NCBI RefSeq assembly: GCF_965363235.1
Contig: NC_134845.1
Span: forward strand, 23,748,524 to 23,812,523
Origin: Mytilus galloprovincialis
Taxonomy: Eukaryota > Mollusca > Bivalvia > Mytilida > Mytilidae
Direction: 5' to 3'
Length of the DNA stretch: 64,000 nt
A program made the translations under genes and the position numbers. Under the pieces are notes generated by a model. It saw nothing but the letters and a program-made list of their open reading frames with translations. It made no database searches and was not told the origin of the DNA. This document shows positions 45,181 through 57,065 of the stretch, in pieces (the first letter of the stretch is position 1; each line of letters starts with the position of its first letter).

Positions 45181-46259
45181 CATTTTTATTTAGCTGCCAG
45201 GTGATAACAGTCTTATATCCCAGCCCGAGAAATCATATCAAAATGATGTTTGGCTTATCATCTGCACCACGTAGGAAACACTATAATTTGAAATTCACTG
45301 TCCTCATATATATATAACGTATTGGGTCACTATATGTAACATGTATAAATATAGCACAATGTTTAACAAATTTATCTTACCGACTATCTTAACTTGTGGT
45401 ATGTAGAACTATCAACATGTTTATTTTCTTACGTTTTTTTGACAATCAATCAATTAATAAAGGAGAGGTTGGGCTCTCAAAGTATTATAGTAACATCAAT
45501 TTAATGTTATGTTATTAATATGTTGTATTTAACCATCATTATTAAAAAAAGAAAAAGTTAAATTATGATTCATTAAAAAATTTAAGTGCAGTAACTATGA
45601 CAAATAATGCATAATTAAAAACTATAGTAATTGTATTTTTAAAAATTTGCTTCTTCTTTTTAATATCTGATGAGTTAATGTGTAGATGTGAAAAACTAAA
45701 ATCAGAATATTTGTTATCTATCTCATCATTTCGATACTTGAGAGTTAATAAAAAATTTACAAACTCAGTTTTTGATCTAAACATATGCTTTAATAGAGAA
45801 ATATTATCGGTCCCTTATCAGAAGTGGACGTAAGATTTATATCTGTACTTAAACATTGTATAATTTAGAGAATATATTAAATGGTCACTCTGAGGGGTTA
45901 GTTTCGAGACTGAATACGTATATACACGTGTATAAATTCGCACGGGAACCAATCTTACTCAATACTGCATTGTTATTGTGTGTGTTACATTTCGTTGTTG
46001 TGTCTCTGTTGTGTCGTAGTTCTTTTGTATTTTATACGTTTCCCTCAGTTTTAGTTTGTAACCCGGATTATTTTATTCTATCGATTTATGAAATTTGAAC
46101 AGCGGTATATCACTGTTGCCTTTATTTATAACAATCAATAACCTCATTGGTTTATATCTTATATTGGTGAAAGTACATGTGATACATCCTAATTCTTTTA
46201 ATATCCAAGTTGTGAGATGGTCGTGCTCCACGTGTTGTCCACAAAGTAAATATATATTT

Positions 46260-46540
46260 TTTAAAACTTTTCTTTACATTAGCTTGGTGGATTTAAGACC
46301 TTGGTTGTCATTTATAAAAGCCTTGGTGACAATAGACCTAGGAGGTCATTTATATATGCTTTGGCGGCAATAGACCTAGGTGGTTATTTATATATGCCTT
46401 GGTGGCAAAATACCCAAGTGGTCATTTTCATAATTTTTTACATTTGCCTTTATGGCAACATTAAATTAAGAATACTAACCTTGATAGCTTTAAGAACTTG
46501 TTGGTCATTTTTATTCGCCCTGGTGGCTTCTTTGTAGATC
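46260..46540 (+). repeat. Degenerate 36-38-bp tandem repeat
   Basis: Units of the type gccttggtggcaatagacct, then aggtggtcatttatatat, recur about five times with decay. The duplicate at 58670-58920 has the same layout. Confidence 0.55.
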
Positions 46541-47020
46541 TAAGTGTTAACTTTTGACCTGGCAAAATGTTTTGGGATTTAGACATTGGGTAGTTGATAC
46601 CAAGTTGGTCCGATATTTGTTATGCCGTGCGCCGGTTAAACGCAGGGCAAAGTGTTATCACGTTAAACTATTTTATGTACAAATAGGGGCTATGGTCATT
46701 TTGGAGATCAGTATTTTAAAGGAAAATAATAAATTGTTCTCTTGGGTAAATAGTTTCTTTTGTAACTTTTGAGTGTTGTGGATTTTTTTATTTATTATTA
46801 CATCGTACATACCGATAGAAAATGCTCTTTGAAAACTTTGTTAGAAAAGAATAGAAAGATTGAGAAAGTGGAATAATTTAATGTGAAATTACATGTCACG
46901 TCATATTATTGTTGTTTGCCGGAGTGATGTGTATTGCATTATGATGTGTCGTCGTCGAGGTTCGCGTTTAGTGGTCTGTTTGATTGTTTATGGAATTAAA
47001 TAGATTTTTTTTGTTTTCAG

Positions 47021-47133
47021 ATTGTATTACCTACAGGTTTGACAAGCTGATGAATGAAGGAGAAGCAATATCACATTGCACAATAATTCATATCAATGGG
47101 TTCGATCACATAAAAGGAAAGGATCAGAATCTG
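47021..47133 (+). pseudogene. Unassigned exon-like segment, duplicate 1
   Basis: It is bounded by ttgttttcag and ctg|gtgaga. It reads FDKLMNEGEAISHC and then HINGFDHIKGKDQNL. The duplicate at 59402-59515 keeps both splice sites but is 1 bp longer overall and reads into a stop. I do not recognise the family. It may belong to the transposase relic downstream or to a lost host gene. Confidence 0.3.
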
Positions 47134-48614
47134 GTGAGAACAAATTGCACGTTTAAGATATTGTTTTGAATTTGGAAAATATTATAATAACAATAATAAA
47201 ACAAATGGTGTAAATATGGGACCCATATCACACTATATTATGTTTGTCTATATTGAGAAAGGCAGAAGATGCCAATATGGCACGTTAATTATATTACAAA
47301 GACTGTGATGGAAACAGCTTCATGTTCATAAGAACCTATTTAAAAGTAATTCTAATAATTTGTTCGTAATTTAATGATGTTTAATATTGGACATGTATAT
47401 AATTTCATTGATGTGTTTAAATATGTCACAAAAATCTGTTTGTCTTGGGAGATTAAATAGTTGTTGCAATAATTTTGTTTTGTTTTATTTAATAGATGTT
47501 TTTGTTGAATGATTTGGTATACTAGAACCTACATGACCTATGTATACTAACATTTGAAGTGTGGTTAAATTTTTAATTTTCACTTTTGGACCATTTGTAT
47601 AATTCCGTTTTCGATTTAGGGACAACAAATTTATCTGATGATGAAAGTCTCGATTCTTGTACGATTGTTTACTATTTGTAGGCACAATAATATTATATGA
47701 ATATTTGGTGCCAGTTCATCTTTTGATTTATACATTAATAATGGCTTGTGATATAGTTATCTCTTTGTAACGGGAATAGTTCCAGAATTCTTAAATAGTT
47801 CAATAGATGGATTACAAATATTGTGTTTTTTTAAAATAATTCTACCTGCCGTTTTTACAATTTTAGTAAACTGTCAATTTCAAACTTATTACAGTTACAC
47901 TATACTGAACAACAGTAATCCAAATGAGGAAGAATATACGTATGCATTATGATTCAATTATTTCCTGATTCTTTCAGATATAGCTTATAAACAATGATCA
48001 TACCAAGAAAGAGTCGCGTCAACACAAATACGAAGAACTTTTCTACAGTTATCGTTATGTACATCTATGTTGCATACTTAAGCTACATTACTAAAACTAT
48101 GCGGTTTTCTTTCTTTTCTTTCACAATGTTAAAACCGTGCAACACTGAATAATGTATTTTCCGAAAATCTATCACCTGTTTAGACATTGTTGTTAATAAA
48201 TTTGAGTTAATGTAAACTGAGTAATTTATAATTGACTTTTATATAATTCATAAGGAGAACACTTAAAATGTAATTATAGCTTTAAAATGCTGGAGACCAT
48301 AACATATAAGGGACTTAGATCTAAATATCGAACACGAGTCCTATGAGTAATTCAGGCAAAAAAAATTTCAACACTGCTACAAGAAATATTAAAGTCAATG
48401 GACAAAAAGGCAACTAAGCACTGGAGGCGTCATTAATCCTGAAATCGTACAACCTCCAATATGGTGTACATCAAAATTGCACCTTATGTGTATTCTTCGT
48501 GAGAGGGAAAATTCAATTAGTCATAAGAACATGTCTAGCTAATCTCCTTGTCAAACTACGGGTTAAATTATCAAATTTAATCTAAGAAACCCTGTCATTT
48601 ATAATATAAGGCGA

Positions 48615-49285
48615 TGCGTACAGTCAGCTTGGCAATCTCATGTTAAAAAAAGTTCCTTCAATTATGGGATTCAACCATATGAGCCATTGTGTGTTGGGAC
48701 CATATCCATATTATGCATATGCCCACCACAACGATGCATCGATTACAAAGAATTTATTAAAAACAAATGAAGAATATATTAAGCAATGGATAAAGGACGA
48801 CGACGTATTAGTATTCGACAGAAGTTAAGATATGCTCTAACTTTCCTGGAGGGATCGAAATTTAAAGTTGAGATGCCTTGTTTCATCAAGAAGGGAAAAC
48901 AACATCATCCAACCGAGGAGGCAATTTATTCTGACCTCATGAGAAAACTTCGTTGGGTAGTTGACAGCGCCAAATGATACGTTACACAGGGGCGTTTCTG
49001 CGTTTATTAATTGCTTCCACGCTCCACTGATTAATGGCTTTTGCAATGAAGATCTTGGCCAGTCTTAGCTGAATAGAGCACAGCGTGGTAATCATGTTCA
49101 GAAGTACGCTGGGAACAATAATCGTATTCTTAAAATGGCTACCTATTCAGGAGTAAATGGCACGGGAAAAGTTAAGATTTGCTTAAACTAACACCCCAAA
49201 GAATCAGAGATATAACAATAAGAGTATATCATCTGAGGCAGGCCTATAGATATACAGAGCCCATCTATCTGTTGACATATACATG
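48615..49285 (+). pseudogene. ISL2EU-type (DDE) DNA transposase relic, duplicate 1
   Basis: Fragments read GPYPYYAYAHHNDASITKN, DDDVLVFDRS, KFKVEMPCFIKKGKQHHPTE and KLRWVVDSAK. Downstream comes LTPQRIRDITIRVYHLRQA. This order (GPY..NDA, a VFDR block, MP-plus-basic block, RWVV, then an ITxxVYxLxQA tail) is what I know from ISL2EU nucleases. A stop follows VFDRS, and later pieces lie in different frames, so it is dead. No terminal inverted repeats were identified. Confidence 0.6.
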
Positions 49286-50911
49286 TTCCAGACTTGAAGT
49301 GGCCGACGAGACAGGTTTAATCATTTGTCTCTAGTTATAATTTTGAGGTTTTCATGTCTAGTTCTTTTATTCCTCTGATATTATTTGTCTCTTTGTTCAC
49401 TTTATTAATTAAAGTTCTTTTGTTTGTTTTGTTTAAAAAGAAATAAAGGTGGCCCTTTTAACTAAAAGAGGGATTAACTCAAGATTTGAGATCTTTTGGT
49501 TGTGTAGCATACATTCCGGTAATGTCTTAACAAATGATTGGACAGATGGTTGACGAGCAGACATGTAGACAAACAGGTAGGGAGGTCCATTTTGGGAAAA
49601 AACTTCTGCAACAGGTTTTAAACGAATAGAATTGCAACAAAAAATATTTATATTCCTACCTATTTTTAACATTCAACTGAATTTACTGACCAAAAAATAG
49701 TTTTATTATTATCCCTTAGTACCTTGTTTACACATAACAAAGTTAAATGGATTAAAAGCAGCAGTAATATTTCTTTGTTTTTATTTAAAATCTGAATTTA
49801 CAAATACAAATACAAATATTATATATAATAGTTGTTGTTCATACTGTAAATTATTTCTTTGATTTATTCATTTTCCCCCTTAAACATGTCCAGTCTGTTT
49901 TATATACTGCATTCTCTGAAATTATAAAATATAGTATGTACTAGTATGATAAAGGTTAAAAATATAGTATGTACTGGTATGACAATGGTAAACAAAACAC
50001 CATTATATTCGACATTCTTTGGAGATTCTTTACTTCAAACCGAAACGAAATGAGGTTTGAAAATTCAACCTGTATACGTTTGTTTATATGAACTACGTAT
50101 TTAAAATTTTGAAAGACAAAAACATATCTACATATATTCATATGTGCACTTGTAAAATCTAGGAGGGGAAGGGGGGTTTGGGTTTACAGCATAGAAAGGA
50201 AAGCTATAGTTCGATTTGATTTTTGGTCATTGGCATATAAATGTAATCAGTTTTAATTTTTTGGTGATTGTGAAGATAATGTATTTATTATGATTCAAAT
50301 AAACTGGTATGCATGTTCTATTCATCAAACTATTCAGGTAAATCACTCAACCTAGTAAAAGACAGTTTCGAATCTCTCTTATAATGTTGAACTTGATAAA
50401 GATAAACATTTTGGCCTACACACATTCTTAAACAAGACACGATTTATAATATACTGTACAGCAGACATAGGTGCTTCCATGTATTATAATGGCTAACAAT
50501 CACAATATAAACTGCTCACTTCGGAGCAGAACCCATTATACAGATTCTTACTTTATACAGTGATTTAATCTATTATTATTCTTTATGCAAATTACATGTA
50601 TTATTCCTCAATTTTATTATACACGAAGCATTTGTAACTTTTAACAAGCCATGTCTAAGCTTTGTCTACCCATAGCAACATGTTATAATATTAGCAAGGA
50701 TTTTGATGCCGAAAATTAACACCTGCCGCGGACGGAAATGTGCCTATTCGAAACAATGTACTTCCGCTACGGCCGAGGTTTGCCGATTCTTATTTCTACA
50801 TCATTTCTGTCGTTTTTTGTTAACTATCTGACTTTACAACCTTATTTGTTTTTACAATTGTCCTACTAATAAAATATTGCACACTGAAATCATAAGGTAT
50901 ACGGTAGAATA

Positions 50912-51284
50912 ATAACATTAGATGTATGTTTCATTATAATACGTTATTCTGATTGGCTCTCTAGCAATCTCGTGATATTCCTTAATCAATTGCATTACAC
51001 AATTCAACTTTTCATTCATGATGACACGAGGTCCCACAATAAAGTGCACAGGTAAATGAAATAAAATCTTGATAAAAGGCGTGTTGTCATGATTCTATAG
51101 GTAAAAATATAATTATAAGTATTGAATGCTTTTTTTTGTAACTTTATAGGGTTGTAAAAGCGTTGACCGTGCGCACATTTTTAGTATGAAGCGCTTCCGT
51201 GCTTCATACAAAATGTACTTCGGTCAACGCTTTTACACCCCAATAAATTTACAAAAAGTGCATTCAATTCTTAGATAAAAACAT
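50912..51284. mobile_element. Copy-specific insertion with nested hairpin
   Basis: The third duplicate reads straight from gtataataa to aaaacatactg (near 62690-62705). Unit 2 has about 370 extra bases here, starting taacattagatgtatgtttc. A second partial copy of this insert begins at 55670. Inside it, 51118-51274 folds as one long hairpin. Confidence 0.6.
51118..51274. repeat. Long inverted repeat (hairpin element)
   Basis: attgaatgc at the left faces gcattcaat at the right. The strongest paired stretch is ttgtaaaagcgttgaccg against cggtcaacgcttttaca, and tatgaagc/gcttcata pairs in the loop. It is non-coding. Confidence 0.75.
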
Positions 51285-51290
51285 ACTGCC

Positions 51291-51344
51291 TTAGATGAAG
51301 GTGTTAGAAACACGCTCCATGAAAAAGTTATCATCCACGTTAAT
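51291..51344 (-). CDS. EPDR gene 3, predicted terminal mini-exon
   Basis: It follows gggtag after an 85-bp intron, phase 0. It reads INVDDNFFMERVSNTFI and a stop. Gene 4 has INVGDNFFMERVYLSNTFI with a stop (62709-62768), so two in-frame extra codons are tolerated. Sequence between the exon 4 donor and this acceptor shifts frame between copies, which favours an intron. Confidence 0.55.
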   Translation of the reverse strand: MNVDDNFFMERVSNTFI

Positions 51345-54300
51345 CTACCCTGACACCATTATCCAAGGGCAGTATGGTTATAATAGCAAATTGAAATGTA
51401 CATACATCCCTGGTAAGATTTTGACCTACCGGAGAAACTGTCCTCTCTCTATTGCACTCTGATGGGATATTAAACACTGATGGGTCTTTTATTCCTTCGG
51501 TTAATCCGATGAAACCAACATCGGCAAAGCCGTTGGCCAATTGCTGTTGTTCTCCTACAGGAACACATGATCCTTTAGTGACACTAAATTCCATTTTCTT
51601 ACCATCTACCATAAATTCATAAACATCAATCTCGTACTTGTTATCACCAATTCCATAATAGGTAGAAAGCACCAGTTTAGCATCAACTGGAATGAATAAC
51701 AAAAATAGTTCTCTTAATCTGGTATTTACGGGTTATACTTTATCGAACTCCGAAACAGCGGTTACGTCCTCTTTACTACGCTACATTGACTTTAATGATA
51801 TTTTAGCGAAGCAACGTCACCACTGTTTTGGAGTTTGATACTTTATCAGAGTTATCTTAATCCGGTATTTACAGGTTATACTGTATCCGAGTTCTCCTGA
51901 GGAAAGACCAACTGATTTACATGTCAACACCTTTTGTGTTTCGCTCCTGTTTGCTATAACCCTGCGTTTATCTTTGCAGTCCAAATGGTCAATTTGCTCT
52001 AATATTTTCAAATTGTTTTCATAAGTATTTCCTGTTGTTCGTGTTCGTGATCTAAAAATATAGTCTTAGTATTATATTGAGTGTTTCTTTAAAGGTACTA
52101 TTCTGACTACTGCTTTCCTTCACAATTTTACTATTTAAGAGGTCCTATTAGCCCTATCAGTTGTATTTACATTTTTGTACATTTTTGTATATTGAAATAT
52201 GCAAAATATGTGGAAAAAAATGTTGTTGAAAGTGAAAGTAGTGGTTTGACAAAACTGAAAAAAGGGTAGAAATAAGCCTTTGACATTTTTTCAAGGTTCA
52301 AATCCAACCATTGGCATATCAATATGACAACCAGTATCAAAAGAAAAAGCAGAGATGAATTACCAAGGGACAAACATATTCATATTAGAAAACAACAGTA
52401 ACATTAACTTCATGTTTGAATCTGTGCAAATTTTTTAACTTAATCCTTTTACAAAGAATTGCATTCTAACTAATGATTAGTATACTTTTAGTCTAAGGCC
52501 TTATTGTCAGTACAAAATTGTTTCATACTGATACTGGTTAATTTTATTAACGTGATATATGAATGTTAAAGATGACTATACATTTATAATGCAGATAACT
52601 AACTGTCATAAGTTAATCAATCATTTACACAACTCACATGGTATACAGTTAAGTTTCCCTGGAGTTGGATATGGTGGTAAGTCGGCTGTCACGCAGTTCC
52701 CGCCGTAAACAGTGTAACTTTTGCCCTGCAAGAAGCGGAAGATAGTTTTCCAATATATGAAACTATAATTCATCATGTTGCGAACGCAATTTACAGTTTG
52801 AAAGCTTTCTTTGAAAATGACAATAACAAATTAAAGCTAAAAAAGACCTACTCATTTCAGTAATAAAAACAAGATGCAACCAAACTTGCAAGTCTTGATT
52901 GTGCACCAGTATAGTATATAAACTAAAGAGGAAATTGAAAAGTTGTCTCGAAAAAATTATGTATTTTGATGAAAGGACTAAATATGTTAATTGGTAGATT
53001 TCTTTTAATGCACAACAATATCTAGAAAAAGTATTGTGAACGAATGTGTGTTAACAACATGAAAGGTTAATCATATTGTACAGGATCTACTCACCATTCC
53101 AGATCAAACCCTTTTTTTGTGGGGTTAGGTTTACTCAGTCTAGGGTTTTCTATGCTGCGGTTCAAGTTGACAGGTTTTTTTATCTCGACGTTTGAGTTTT
53201 GAATGTTTTTTTATGTGTGAGAAAAGAGACTTACAGCTGAATAATCGTTGAGAATATGTTGTTTAACTTGCTGACCGTTCCAATTGCTATATCCTCTGAC
53301 GACTACTTTGTTTATATTGGCATCAACAGATATATTCAAAAGTCCCTAGAAGATTCAAAGTAGATTATCATTTGATTATACCATATACTATATATTCTTT
53401 GAGTGTTATATATTAGAATATGCATGTTTTCCAGAAAATTCAAGATTAAACAACACGACACCCATACACCAAAAAACCCATGTCCAAAGAAGAGTAAATC
53501 GTTCCTGTCACCATACTAGCAATAACGTGTTTTTCGTAAGTATATCCCGAATTAGACTTTGTTGTTTTCTATTATTATTCGGGGATTAAAGAAAAGAACA
53601 TAATATTAGCACTTAGAAATACTTAAATAGATATAAAAGAGTAATCGGTTTATATAAAGAACATTTCCGGAAATTGTAAATCTTGAAACTAAACATGTAA
53701 AAGTAAATGTACCTCAAACATTCTATCTGAATGCAAACAAATTGTATGAAAATGCCTTAAATATATGCCAAACAGTGATATTAGGTAACACGTTATCACG
53801 TGACATGTAATAACTCAATTAGTTTTCTTTTAATTGCAATGAAAGACGAATAACCCTTAAAAATTTACGCCAGAGGTGAATAACCTTATTTATCAAATAC
53901 TACGATTAAAACAGCCCTAATACTACCAAAACGGCATGTGTCATACTGTTGACGTCGTCCTGGTCATATAAATCATGTGATCTTTATTGCTTTAGGCTCG
54001 GTCCAATATTTCCAATAAGGACTGGCAATGAATCCTGAATTACACGTAAACATATATTGTGCATGAAATTCAGGATTCATTGCCAGTCCGTGTTGGAAAT
54101 ATTGGCCTTGTTTTCACATCATTGCCAGTCCGTATTGTGAAATATTAGCCCTATATTCACATTTGATGTATAAAATACAGCATTCAGAACAAGTCTGTAT
54201 TGAAAAAGTTGGATTATTTAATAAAAGTGTTATGAACTGACGGTTTCTGTATTGGCACTGGTATAGATTATCGGTCAGCTGTATTGGCCCTCGACCATAC

Positions 54301-54879
54301 GGGTCTCGAGGCTAATACAGTAAACCTTGAATCTATACCAGTGCCAATACAGAAACAGCCAGTTAATTAGACTATAATATTATTCACCGGCGAATCACCA
54401 TATGAATTGATTGGTATACATTTTATTTTCTCTCGATACAATAGAAGGAAGTTATTCGAAAAGTATGCGCACTGTTTGCTTTGAGATAATAAAAATGTAA
54501 CCAAATTTGATAAAATAGCTTACTGTATATTTGTTCAAAATTAATGTAGTACTAAGTAAGATGTGATAACAACTACGTAGATAAATGTTATTGAGAAACA
54601 TCATTGTGAATAATGAATGAAACTGAAATAATATAAAGCATACAGGCATAGAACATTTGCAACATTTAGTAAACAACTTTTTTTATTTTTCACGATATTT
54701 ATAAGGAACACATTCGTCGTATTTGAAAAATAAAAGAAGAAAATACTAACTCTACCCTCTCCGGCTGTTCCATTGATCTGTGCTCCTGCATGTACACCCT
54801 CATATCCCTCCCATTGGGCAGGTCCACAACAAGAGGACGCTAACTGAACAAAAACTGCAAATACTGCGAAAGTTAACAT
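51291..54879 (-). CDS. Ependymin-related protein gene 3, complete
   Basis: This is a secreted ependymin-family protein; the family forms lipid-binding beta-sandwich proteins, and the partner here is unknown. Exons are 54751-54879, 53235-53345, 52638-52725, 51430-51686 and 51291-51344, totalling 639 bp (212 residues plus stop) with consistent phases. Residues 1-16 (MLTFAVFAVFVQLASS) are a signal peptide, followed by CCGPAQWEG, a family hallmark. Cysteines are at 17, 18, 91, 107, 150 and 187, and sequons at N36 and N47. Exon 4 carries STYYGIGDNKYEID, TKGSCVPVG and NIPSEC. The predicted end is DDNFFMERVSNTFI. The last exon is the least certain: without it the frame runs on to a stop at 51340. 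TATAAATA lies 57 bp upstream of the ATG. Genes 2 and 4 flank it in the same orientation. Confidence 0.85.
51430..51686 (-). CDS. EPDR gene 3, exon 4
   Basis: Acceptor attccag and donor gtaggt bound 257 bp, DAKLVLSTYYGIGDNKY onward to NRERTVSP. The donor is conserved in genes 2 and 4, and gene 1 has gtgagt at the same codon. Confidence 0.8.
51745..51837. mobile_element. 93-bp inverted-repeat element, copy in unit 2
   Basis: The ends gaactccgaaacagcggt and its imperfect complement accactgttttggagtttg are flanked by direct repeats of atactttatc (51735-51744 and 51838-51847). It is also present in unit 3 (63164-63256) but not in unit 1. Confidence 0.7.
52638..52725 (-). CDS. EPDR gene 3, exon 3
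   Basis: Acceptor cttgcag and donor gtgagt bound 88 bp reading GKSYTVYGGNCVTADLPPYP, then TPGKLNCIP plus one base. It has two cysteines, as in gene 1 exon 3. Confidence 0.8.
53235..53345 (-). CDS. EPDR gene 3, exon 2
   Basis: Acceptor cttctag and donor gtaagt bound 37 codons, GLLNISVDANINKVVV onward to LNDYSA. It aligns without gaps to 24-134. Confidence 0.8.
54001..54107. repeat. Long inverted repeat, arms about 41 bp
   Basis: gtccaatatttccaataagg onward to cctgaatt is mirrored by aattcagg back to tggaaatattggcc. Part of the right arm is repeated at 54116-54150. It lies in intron 1 of EPDR gene 3 and is absent from gene 2. Confidence 0.8.
54235..54364. repeat. Long inverted repeat, arms 35 bp with inner second dyad
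   Basis: The arms (aactgacggtttctgtattg, ggcactggtatagatt and their complement) match at 33 of 35 positions. An inner dyad pairs ctgtattggcc with ggctaatacag. It is unrelated in sequence to the hairpin at 54001. Confidence 0.8.
54751..54879 (-). CDS. EPDR gene 3, exon 1 (signal peptide)
   Basis: The ATG is at 54879. The 43 codons end in EGR before the donor gttagt (gtaagt in gene 2), phase 0. An earlier GT at 54755 would put exon 2 out of frame. Confidence 0.8.
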
Positions 54880-54935
54880 AGTTCGTTTATCAATAGTGAC
54901 TACTGAGATAATTTTGAATAGAATTTTAACCAGAG

Positions 54936-54943
54936 TATTTATA
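54936..54943 (-). promoter_or_regulatory. TATA box of EPDR gene 3
   Basis: TATAAATA lies on the minus strand, 57 bp before the ATG. The word and spacing are conserved with gene 2 (44015-44022). The sequence between it and the ATG is highly similar in both copies, including tctcagtagtcactattgat. Confidence 0.65.
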
Positions 54944-55560
54944 TTAGTATCTTATCAAAATTCTAGCGATACGTGGCCATGAGTGTCAATCATATGCATT
55001 ATTGACCTTCACTACCTTTAAAATTGTTCATAGTTATTTCAAAATATCTTACTGGGGAATTCCGTTTGCAAATCGTCCTATTAATTGACAATGCATACAA
55101 TCAAGACTTATATATGAAGCAGTTATTGTTACTTTTTTTTTTACCTTAAAATGATAATTAATAATTTGAAAATCATTTTGATTTTATTTTTATAAGAAAA
55201 GAAGGCATATAGGGTACCAAAATAACTAAACAATAAAAACACCCTACTAGGACATAAGCAATGCATCGAATAAAGCATACACATTAGAAGCAAAATTAAA
55301 ATGTTCTCCAGTTTGAAAACTACAGCAAAATATTGTACCCATTTTAACACATAAAATTAATGTTCAACCAAATTGATCATTTGCTTTTAAAAACAAAATT
55401 GTCTTTATATGAATTAAATAGCGGAATTTCAGAATTAAACCCATGTTTGACCACTGACTAACACATATCTTGAACGATTTCTGAAAATTGCTCTTTAAAC
55501 ATCTCATAACCAATTATTAAAATTAAAAAAAAATATTGTTAAAATGTTTATAATTATATG

Positions 55561-56051
55561 TTCCAGACCGTATGAGTAGTTGGACCGTACGCGTACTAGA
55601 TACAAATGCAAATACAAAATGTAACAGATCAACATAACTTATTGATATAAAAAAGTTCAATTGTAAATAATAACATTAGATGTATGTTTCATTTTAATAC
55701 GTTATTGGCTGACTGCACAACAAGTGTTATTCCTTGAGCAATTGCATTACGCAATAAAACTTATCATTCATGATAACACGATTTAACAAATATTTAATTT
55801 CAATGGTTAGTTTGTTAATTTTATCCATATAATTGTAATAATAACAATTTGTAAAACTAAAAAAAAAGGTTGTGAAAAATTGTGTGTTTAAATTTAACCC
55901 ATGTGATCCAATAACATGTATGTTCAGCTCGTACAGGACCATACGCGTATACTCATATGGTCCGACCGTACGCTTATGGTCTGACGGTAAGAGTATACGT
56001 ATACGGTCCGGTCCGTACGCGTACAGTCCAAATACTCATATGGTCTAGAAC
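55561..56051. mobile_element. 491-bp element with about 41-bp terminal inverted repeats
   Basis: The left end gttccagaccgtatgag and the right end ctcatatggtctagaac are complementary. The similarity continues through ttggaccgtacgcgtac. Internal copies of the gaccgtacg and actcatatggtc words suggest nested rearrangement. A second small repeat (from 55670, also at 50912) sits inside. Confidence 0.65.
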
Positions 56052-56879
56052 TTATATATATATATATATATATATACATCGTACTAGGTCACTACCACAC
56101 TGCTTAACAAACTTATGGTAACGACTAACTAAACATGTGGTATTTAGATAAGTGGCCTATCAAAATGTTTGTTTTCTGCCAACATTTAGAAGGTGGGATT
56201 GAGCTCTCAAAGTATTTTCGTAACTTAATGTTTCTGTAATGAACGTTATAAAGCTGTTGTATTTTACAATCATTTTGACGTCAAGAGTTACAAATAACCC
56301 TGTGTCTCAACTGCTTTCGCTGCTCTCAGTGTAAAAAATTAAAAGTTTGATAATATAAGATAGTTAATATAAGAAAATTTTTGTAGTCGTTATGTTAATT
56401 TGTTTTGAAACGCACGACCCTTATCTAGTATATTTTTTTCGAAATGCAAAGCTAAAAAATATACAGTATCTCCTTATTGGCAAAATGGACGCCCATTAAA
56501 TACTATAACTGTAACAAAATCTGTTTTAAAAAAGAAATTGTTTAAAAACCAGATTTGATAAGTTTCATAATTTTTATGATGTGTACATTCATATCTTATC
56601 TTGTTTTGCACTTACCACCTCATAATCAACACGTTTAGACAATGACAGAACGGCTGTTCCGTTTGCCTTTATGACATACATAAAAGTCACTTTTTTCTTG
56701 CTCGTAAAGTCAAATGATATATTCATATTTGCTTACAAAATGAAAAAAAATCACATAATTATCTTTAATTGTTACAGGCTTAGTTATATCGTTAACCATA
56801 TGCTATGGGATATATTGGTAATTTGCTACATTTTGTTATCGACCACCGCTCAAGCAATTAAAAGTATATCATGTTAAAA

Positions 56880-57065
56880 AAAGGGGGACGAAAGATACCA
56901 AAGGGACAGTCAAACTCATAAATCTAAAACAAACTGACAACGCCATGGCTAAAAATGAAAAAAGACAAACAGAAAAACAGAAAAACAATAGGACACATGA
57001 CACAACATAGAAAACTAAAGAATAAACAACACGAACCCCACCAAAAACTAGGGGTAATCGAGGAC
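56880..57065 (-). repeat. Dispersed repeat family D1, inverted copy
   Basis: The minus strand reads ttttggtggggttcgtgttg, then agccatggcgttgtcagttt and tatgagtttgactgtccctt. This is the best-preserved D1 copy in the window. Confidence 0.6.

Noticed and set aside
51340-51429. Read-through C-terminus of EPDR gene 3 (after TVSPVGQ)
   Set aside because: Genes 2, 3 and 4 diverge in frame here while the gtaggt donor is conserved. A spliced mini-exon explains all copies better.
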